Part shown: positions 7,917 to 12,304 of the stretch, in pieces
Numbering within the stretch: the first letter of the stretch is position 1
Layout: each line of letters opens with the position of its first letter
From: an uncultured Clostridiaceae bacterium
Lineage (GTDB): Bacteria; Bacillota; Clostridia; Clostridiales; Oxobacteraceae
NCBI GenBank assembly: GCA_937900065.1
Contig: CALCDS010000072.1
Location: forward strand, 1-12,304
DNA: 12,304 bases
Direction of reading: 5' to 3'
The notes under the pieces: model-generated
The model's input: only the letters and a program-made list of their open reading frames with translations
What the model was told of the DNA's origin: nothing
The model's database searches: none
Position numbers and translations under genes: made by a program

Positions 7917-10211
7917 CTATTTATAAATATTTGGTATTTCATAAGAGATCCCGCTTCCCGGAGGTATCGAATGCAGTTTATTGTTTATCTTTATTTTAAC
8001 AGGGATAACGGCGTTAACTGTGATTTTTGTTTTTTCCTTGTAAATGCTTACGCTGATTTCGGCTTTTCTGTATAAAAGCTTGAATTTGAGGTTCGACCAT
8101 TTTAAAGGAAGCTTTGGATTTAAAATTATATAATCCTCCTTTACTCTAAGACCTGCAAATCCATATACTATCGCCATCCATGTTCCGCCCATATTTGCTA
8201 TATGCAGGCCGTCCTTTGTATTGCCGTGAGTATCATCCAGATCCAATTTGGCGGTTTCAATAAAATACTTATATGCCTTGTCCATATATCCTATTTTGGA
8301 AGCCATGATGCTGTATATGGCACATGAAAGCGATGAGTCATGGGTCGTTATCTTTTCGTAATAATCATATGAATTTTTTATGGTTTCAAAATCAGCTTCA
8401 TCTTCAACCAAAAAATTTGCGAGCACCGTATCAGCCTGCTTTAAAACCTGGTACCTGTAGATCGTGAGGGGATGATAATTCATAAGCAGAGGATAATTCT
8501 CCTCAGGCGTATTTTTAAAATCCCACACTGCTTTGGACAAGAAGCTGTCATCCTGCGCGATTATTTTTAGCTTTTTGTCATATGGCAAATACATGTTTTC
8601 AGAGGCTTTTAAAAACTGTTTTATTTCACATTCCTCAAGCTTTATTTTTTCGCAGAGCTTGGATAGGGATTGGCTATACCTTTCTTTTAGCATATGGTAT
8701 ATTTTATAAGCCCATTTTAGATTGTATTTTGCCATCACATTTGTATAATAGTTGTTATTGACTATGGCCGTATATTCATCAGGTCCGGTGACATCATCTA
8801 TTTTAAACAATCCGTCGTCGAAATGCCCTATCTCCAGCCAAATCCTTGCAGTTTCAAAAATGACTTCCGCTCCGAAATCTTTTATGAAATCAATATCACC
8901 TGTAATTAAAAAATACTGTACATATGAATATGCTATATCGGCATTTATATGGTATTGAGCCGTGCTTGCAGGAAAATAAGAGGAGCATTCCTCGCCGGTT
9001 ATAGTCCTCCACGGATAAGCCGCACCTTTCTTATGCCCGAGCTCCCTTGCCCTTTTCCTTGCACTATCCAAAATAATATAGCGGTATTTCAACAATTGTT
9101 TAGCCAGTTTCGGATTGCAAAACGTAAAAAACGGTATGAGATAAACTTCGGTATCCCAGAAATAATGGCCTTCATAACCCTCTCCACTTAAACCCTTGGC
9201 CGGTATGTTGCTTATAGAGTCTTTGCCTACCGATTGAATGAGTTCATATAGGTTATATCTGATGACAAGCTGGAGATTTTCATCACCTTGGATATTGATA
9301 TCTGAATTGCTCCAATAGTCATCAAGACAGATTCTCTGTTCCATGAGCAGATCTTTAAAAGTTTTCCGATTGACGTCTTTTAATATTTTAAAGCCTGAAG
9401 CTTCAGGCTTTTCAAATCTTCTTGAATCCGTGTATATATTGTATTTTGTAAAATTTATCTTGGATATGCCCGGTTTGATTTTAAAAATGGCTTTTGCCCA
9501 TTTTTTACCTTTTTCATAATATTCTTCATGGGCCAGGTTTAAATAATGGGAGGTCGTGACAGCCACAGTTTCCCTGGACGACTTGGTTTCAGCTGATGCC
9601 TGGATTATGCCTTCCTCTATGGCAATGGATTTCAAATCCAGTATGTTTGAGTAGCCTGCGCTTACGCGTGGATCATCAGGATTCAAATAATTCGATACAT
9701 CGGCATTGATTCCTGATTTTATGATTATTTCATTGACTGGTTTAATTATTTCAATCTCATAATTTATACTGAATAATTCTAAATATTTTAGAGAGGCCAG
9801 CCTGGTTATTTTTATTTTAAGCTCTTTTCCATTGGGTGAAACCCACCAGATATCTCTCCTGTAATAACCATTGCGCATGTCCAGATATCGCTTAAAGCTT
9901 TTGACAGTCCCCTCAAAGAGTGAAAATCTTTCTCCGTCAACGATTATGTCAACGTCTTGGGAGTCTATTACATTTACGATTTTTTGCATGGATTCGGGAA
10001 AAGCAAATTCCTTTTCATTATAAGTTATAGGGACCTTTTCATAAAAGGCATTTATATATGTGCCCCTTATGCTTTTAAGGTTTGAGGCATACTTTTCCTC
10101 AAAATTCCCTCTTATGCCTATATAACCATTGGCTGTGCTGAATATGCTTTCATTTTTGAGCAGTGTTTCAGCATCCAAACTATTATCTTCAATAATCCAT
10201 TCTCTTTCCAT
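7917..10211 (-). CDS. GH65 inverting disaccharide phosphorylase
   Basis: The 764-residue product has the typical length and all main blocks of family GH65. These enzymes use phosphate to split an alpha-glucobiose, releasing beta-glucose 1-phosphate and the acceptor sugar. Visible blocks are the N-terminal ANGYIGIRG, the catalytic-domain HYFWDTEVY (about 349-357), the general acid E479 in DVTGPDEYT, and the phosphate-site segments KQAD (591-594) and HDSSLS (624-629). The acceptor loop after GEEC reads SSYFPASTAQYHIN. From memory, maltose phosphorylases carry HNEWEITFEE there, so maltose is less likely than trehalose, kojibiose or another alpha-glucobiose; specificity is unresolved. No signal peptide is seen, so it is cytosolic. 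ATG 10211 is preferred over TTG 10217 because GAAAGAGAG (10220-10228) lies 8 nt before it. It is the last gene of the transporter operon. Confidence 0.9.
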   Translation of the reverse strand: MEREWIIEDNSLDAETLLKNESIFSTANGYIGIRGNFEEKYASNLKSIRGTYINAFYEKVPITYNEKEFAFPESMQKIVNVIDSQDVDIIVDGERFSLFEGTVKSFKRYLDMRNGYYRRDIWWVSPNGKELKIKITRLASLKYLELFSINYEIEIIKPVNEIIIKSGINADVSNYLNPDDPRVSAGYSNILDLKSIAIEEGIIQASAETKSSRETVAVTTSHYLNLAHEEYYEKGKKWAKAIFKIKPGISKINFTKYNIYTDSRRFEKPEASGFKILKDVNRKTFKDLLMEQRICLDDYWSNSDINIQGDENLQLVIRYNLYELIQSVGKDSISNIPAKGLSGEGYEGHYFWDTEVYLIPFFTFCNPKLAKQLLKYRYIILDSARKRARELGHKKGAAYPWRTITGEECSSYFPASTAQYHINADIAYSYVQYFLITGDIDFIKDFGAEVIFETARIWLEIGHFDDGLFKIDDVTGPDEYTAIVNNNYYTNVMAKYNLKWAYKIYHMLKERYSQSLSKLCEKIKLEECEIKQFLKASENMYLPYDKKLKIIAQDDSFLSKAVWDFKNTPEENYPLLMNYHPLTIYRYQVLKQADTVLANFLVEDEADFETIKNSYDYYEKITTHDSSLSCAIYSIMASKIGYMDKAYKYFIETAKLDLDDTHGNTKDGLHIANMGGTWMAIVYGFAGLRVKEDYIILNPKLPLKWSNLKFKLLYRKAEISVSIYKEKTKITVNAVIPVKIKINNKLHSIPPGSGISYEIPNIYK

Positions 10212-10259
10212 AAACAATACTCTCTTTCTAATTAGAATAATGATGCGTACAGCAACGAA

Positions 10260-11105
10260 TTATTTAACTGCTCCTTCCATGACACCTTTGATGATATAGC
10301 GCTGGGATAAAAGATAGAATATTATCACAGGTATGATTGTTAGTACAAGCCCGGCCATTGCCAGATTCCATTGTATTGTAAATTCTCCGAAGAAGTAGAA
10401 TGTTGAAAGAGGAATGGTCCTTAACTTTGGACTTCTAAGTACCAATGATGGAAGCAAATAGTCGTTCCACATCCAAATAACATTTAAAATAGCTACTGTG
10501 ACCGAAATCGGTTTAAGCGTCGGAAAAACTATTCTCCAAAATGTTTGAAAACGGTTGCATCCGTCTATCATAGCTGCTTCTTCCAGTGATACGGGTACGC
10601 CTTTTATAAAGCCGTGGTAGAGGAATACAGACAGGCTGGTGCCAAATCCGATATACATAAATATCAGCCCATAGAAAGTATCTATCATTGAAAAGTTTAT
10701 AGATTTTATGCTCCAGCCGCTCATGTATTGCATCAAAGGTATCATGACGGCCTGGAATGGTATGAGCATTGTCGACACCAACAGAAAAAATATAAAGCTG
10801 GATGTCTTCGATTTATTCCTGACCAATGCCCAGGCAGCCATGGATGAAAAGATTATTATGAAAAAAATGCTGGCTACGGTTATGGTCAATGAATTTAAAA
10901 AAGCCCTGAAAAAATCCATCTTTTGAATAGCATTTGCATAGTAAGTAAAATCAATAGATTGGGGAAGCCCGATAGTGTCTGTAAATATTTCAGCTCTTCC
11001 TTTAAAAGAATTTGTAATCATTATATATATTGGAAAAAGTGTCAAAACTGCAAAAAGCCACCCTAATATTATAAGCAGCCTTGATATATTAGCTCTAGCC
11101 TTCAT
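10260..11105 (-). CDS. Sugar ABC transporter permease, MalG-like
   Basis: This is one of two inner-membrane subunits of a carbohydrate importer of the CUT1 type. The 281 residues have six predicted membrane helices, the first at about 10-30. The cytoplasmic EAA loop that contacts the ATPase is at residues 175-200: EEAAMIDGCNRFQTFWRIVFP, with the conserved glycine at 182 and a proline at 195. The C-terminus (YIIKGVMEGAVK) is typical of MalG-type subunits. Its ATG overlaps the stop of the upstream permease gene as ATGA, and GGAGGT (11115-11120) lies 9 nt before the start, so the two are probably translationally coupled. The phosphorylase gene starts 48 bp downstream. The substrate is likely the alpha-glucoside split by that enzyme. 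Confidence 0.92.
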   Translation of the reverse strand: MKARANISRLLIILGWLFAVLTLFPIYIMITNSFKGRAEIFTDTIGLPQSIDFTYYANAIQKMDFFRAFLNSLTITVASIFFIIIFSSMAAWALVRNKSKTSSFIFFLLVSTMLIPFQAVMIPLMQYMSGWSIKSINFSMIDTFYGLIFMYIGFGTSLSVFLYHGFIKGVPVSLEEAAMIDGCNRFQTFWRIVFPTLKPISVTVAILNVIWMWNDYLLPSLVLRSPKLRTIPLSTFYFFGEFTIQWNLAMAGLVLTIIPVIIFYLLSQRYIIKGVMEGAVK

Positions 11106-11983
11106 TGCATCTCTACCTCCTTTTTCTTGGTTAAATAAACCTGCAGCATGGTTATCACCATGATAACAAAGAAAAAGATGATTGCTTTTGCCTGAGCTAT
11201 TACATATTTATTGTAACCAAAGGCTGTTTGAAAGATATTCATGGTTATAAGCTCAGTGCTGCCGAACGGCCCTCCATTGGTCAATGAAAGGTTGGTATCA
11301 TATTGCTTGAATGAATTGGAACATGTTATGAATAAACTTATGGTAAAAGCTTGGGATATGAGAGGTAGTATGATCTTTCTCAGTTTGGTCACGCTATTTG
11401 CGCCGTCAATGTCTGCTGCTTCCATGATGTCCGTAGGTATGCTTTCTATGGCAGCTATATATATCACCATCACATATCCTGCCATCTGCCATACTCCCAC
11501 AGTTACCAAAGCCCAGAACGCGGCTGTAGGATTGTCAAGCCAGTTGAAAAAGAATTTTGAAGTTTTCGTTACTTCGCCTAACTGTACAAAGAATTTTGTA
11601 AACACAAATTTCCATATAAATCCCAGAATCAATCCTCCAATAAGATTAGGTAAAAAGTATACGCCTCTAAGCAAGGTCTTGGTCTTTATTTTTGATGTTA
11701 CAAGAAGCGCTAGGCCGAGTCCCACTATGTTTACGAGAGCAACCATGCATATAGTGTATTTGGCAGTAAGCCAGAATGATGTGATAAATTTTTGGTCTGT
11801 AAAAGCTGATATATAATTTTTCAAGCCTACAAACGATGAACCTTTAAATGCAAAACCATCCCAATCTGTGAAAGAGTATATTATGCCCATTAGAAACGGT
11901 ATAATAACTACATTTACAAATACAAATAAAGATGGAAGCACGAATAAAAATGTTGTTATTTTGTACCTGATATCTTTTCTCAT
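11102..11983 (-). CDS. Sugar ABC transporter permease, MalF-like
   Basis: This is the partner permease of the same CUT1-type importer: 293 residues with six predicted membrane helices. The N-terminal helix (ITTFLFVLPSLFVFVNVVIIPFL) is followed by the usual YSFTDWDGF and FVGLKNY blocks of MalF-type subunits. The EAA loop is at 188-210: MEAADIDGANSVTKLRKIILP, with glycine 194 and proline 207. A GGGGGG site (11993-11998) lies 9 nt before ATG 11983. In such operons the extracellular solute-binding protein gene normally comes just before this one. Here that space holds a hairpin and the repeat element, so a binding protein, if present, would lie beyond 12304. No ATPase gene is seen; a shared MsmK-type ATPase encoded elsewhere is a common arrangement. 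Confidence 0.92.
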   Translation of the reverse strand: MRKDIRYKITTFLFVLPSLFVFVNVVIIPFLMGIIYSFTDWDGFAFKGSSFVGLKNYISAFTDQKFITSFWLTAKYTICMVALVNIVGLGLALLVTSKIKTKTLLRGVYFLPNLIGGLILGFIWKFVFTKFFVQLGEVTKTSKFFFNWLDNPTAAFWALVTVGVWQMAGYVMVIYIAAIESIPTDIMEAADIDGANSVTKLRKIILPLISQAFTISLFITCSNSFKQYDTNLSLTNGGPFGSTELITMNIFQTAFGYNKYVIAQAKAIIFFFVIMVITMLQVYLTKKKEVEMQ

Positions 11984-12017
11984 TTTTGCTTTCCCCCCAT
12001 TCCATATTAGTATATAT

Positions 12018-12046
12018 TATAAAAGCCTCATTATGAGGCTTTTATA
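12018..12046. terminator. 14-bp perfect hairpin upstream of the permease operon
   Basis: TATAAAAGCCTCAT (12018-12031) pairs perfectly with 12033-12046 around a single central base. Read on the minus strand, it ends in TTTTATAAT just before the MalF-like gene's leader. Two readings are possible. It may terminate an upstream minus-strand gene, or it may be a partial terminator or RNA-stabilising stem within the operon, as often found between a binding-protein gene and permease genes. Confidence 0.7.
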
Positions 12047-12067
12047 TAGGTCGTCTACTTTAAAATA

Positions 12068-12297
12068 AGGTTATGTTTAACAAAGATGTTGATTTTGAGC
12101 ATCCCGTTTGCCTGTTCACACTTTTTAAGTTCTAAAGCTTATTGCTCTCGTTCATCAAGAACTTTTGCAACTCACTTCGTTCAAACAAGCAAAAGTTCTA
12201 GGATTCACTTCGGCAATTTCGCCAAGAACTTAGCAAAAGTGTTCACACCGCTCACTTGGATTGCTCAAAAAATCAACATTATACTTTAATAGAACCT
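12068..12297 (+). repeat. Complete MITE-like palindromic element
   Basis: The element is about 230 bp. Its left arm (12068-12133) matches the reverse complement of its right arm (12225-12297). The best-kept blocks are the ends AGGTT/AACCT, ATGTTGATTTT with its partner AAAATCAACAT, GAGCA/TGCTC, and AAGTTCT/AGAACTT. At the centre, a perfect 11-bp inverted repeat (12158-12168 with 12189-12199) has a 20-nt loop. The whole unit could therefore fold into one long interrupted hairpin. AAAATA occurs immediately at both ends (12062-12067 and 12298-12303), a possible target duplication. With the 12018-12046 hairpin and the permease leader it fills the 321 bp upstream of 11983; I see no gene or clear promoter there. 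Confidence 0.82.
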
Positions 12298-12304
12298 AAA
12301 ATAA

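Noticed and set aside
259..10211. A single pathway joining the phosphorylase and the polysaccharide genes through glucose 1-phosphate
   Set aside because: GH65 enzymes release the beta anomer, while UDP-glucose is made from the alpha anomer. The operons converge and have separate terminators, so no direct link is supported.
11241..11816. A 191-codon plus-strand frame
   Set aside because: It lies wholly antisense to the MalF-like permease gene, whose product is clearly recognisable. It has no family features of its own and is a shadow frame.
12016..12021. TATAAT on the minus strand upstream of the MalF-like gene
   Set aside because: It overlaps the 12018-12046 hairpin and no -35 box is seen at the right distance, so it is probably just the AT-rich stem flank.
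12086..12289. A 67-codon plus-strand frame inside the repeat element, also open in the first copy (2-168)
   Set aside because: The frame stays open because the copies have no indels, but several differences change the amino acid (for example K-to-K and G-to-G are silent while R/Q, S/P, A/T and three adjacent residues differ). There is no good ribosome binding site and the segment is palindromic, so I treat it as noncoding.
1..12304. CRISPR array or composite transposon
   Set aside because: There are only two element copies, 12.1 kb apart, with no spacers, no cas genes, no transposase and no integrase in the window.

Overview
The window looks like chromosomal DNA of a low-GC Gram-positive anaerobe, most likely a clostridial-type Firmicute. 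The reasons are AT-rich coding sequence, strong GGAGG-type ribosome binding sites, several TTG and GTG starts, a B. subtilis-style exopolysaccharide gene set, and an inverting GH65 disaccharide phosphorylase operon. The species cannot be named from the sequence alone.

Layout. Positions 1-179 are the right-hand part of a palindromic repeat element cut by the window edge. A six-gene plus-strand block follows (259-7828). It encodes a TupA-like ATP-grasp protein, a GT4 glycosyltransferase, a Wzy-like polymerase, a Wzx-like flippase, UDP-glucose 6-dehydrogenase and UDP-glucuronate 4-epimerase. A long bipartite hairpin (7841-7895) closes this block. Three minus-strand genes converge on it (11983 down to 7917): two sugar ABC transporter permeases and a GH65 phosphorylase. 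Upstream of the first permease are a 14-bp hairpin (12018-12046) and a complete second copy of the repeat element (about 12068-12297).

How the genes work together. The left block is the distal part of a Wzx/Wzy-type surface polysaccharide locus. UDP-glucose is oxidised to UDP-glucuronate and epimerised to UDP-galacturonate. The glycosyltransferase builds part of a lipid-linked repeat unit, the flippase exports it and the polymerase joins units outside. The ATP-grasp protein could attach an amino acid to the uronic acid, as proposed for teichuronopeptide, but this is inference. The initiating phosphoglycosyltransferase and chain-length genes are absent and probably lie left of the window. The right block imports an alpha-glucoside and splits it by phosphorolysis into beta-glucose 1-phosphate and glucose (or another acceptor). 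Its substrate-binding protein, ATPase and beta-phosphoglucomutase are not in the window.

The least ordinary feature is the repeat element. It is about 230 bp, nearly one continuous palindrome, and present in two direct copies exactly 12,121 bp apart that bracket all nine genes. It resembles a MITE or a long hairpin-forming dispersed repeat.
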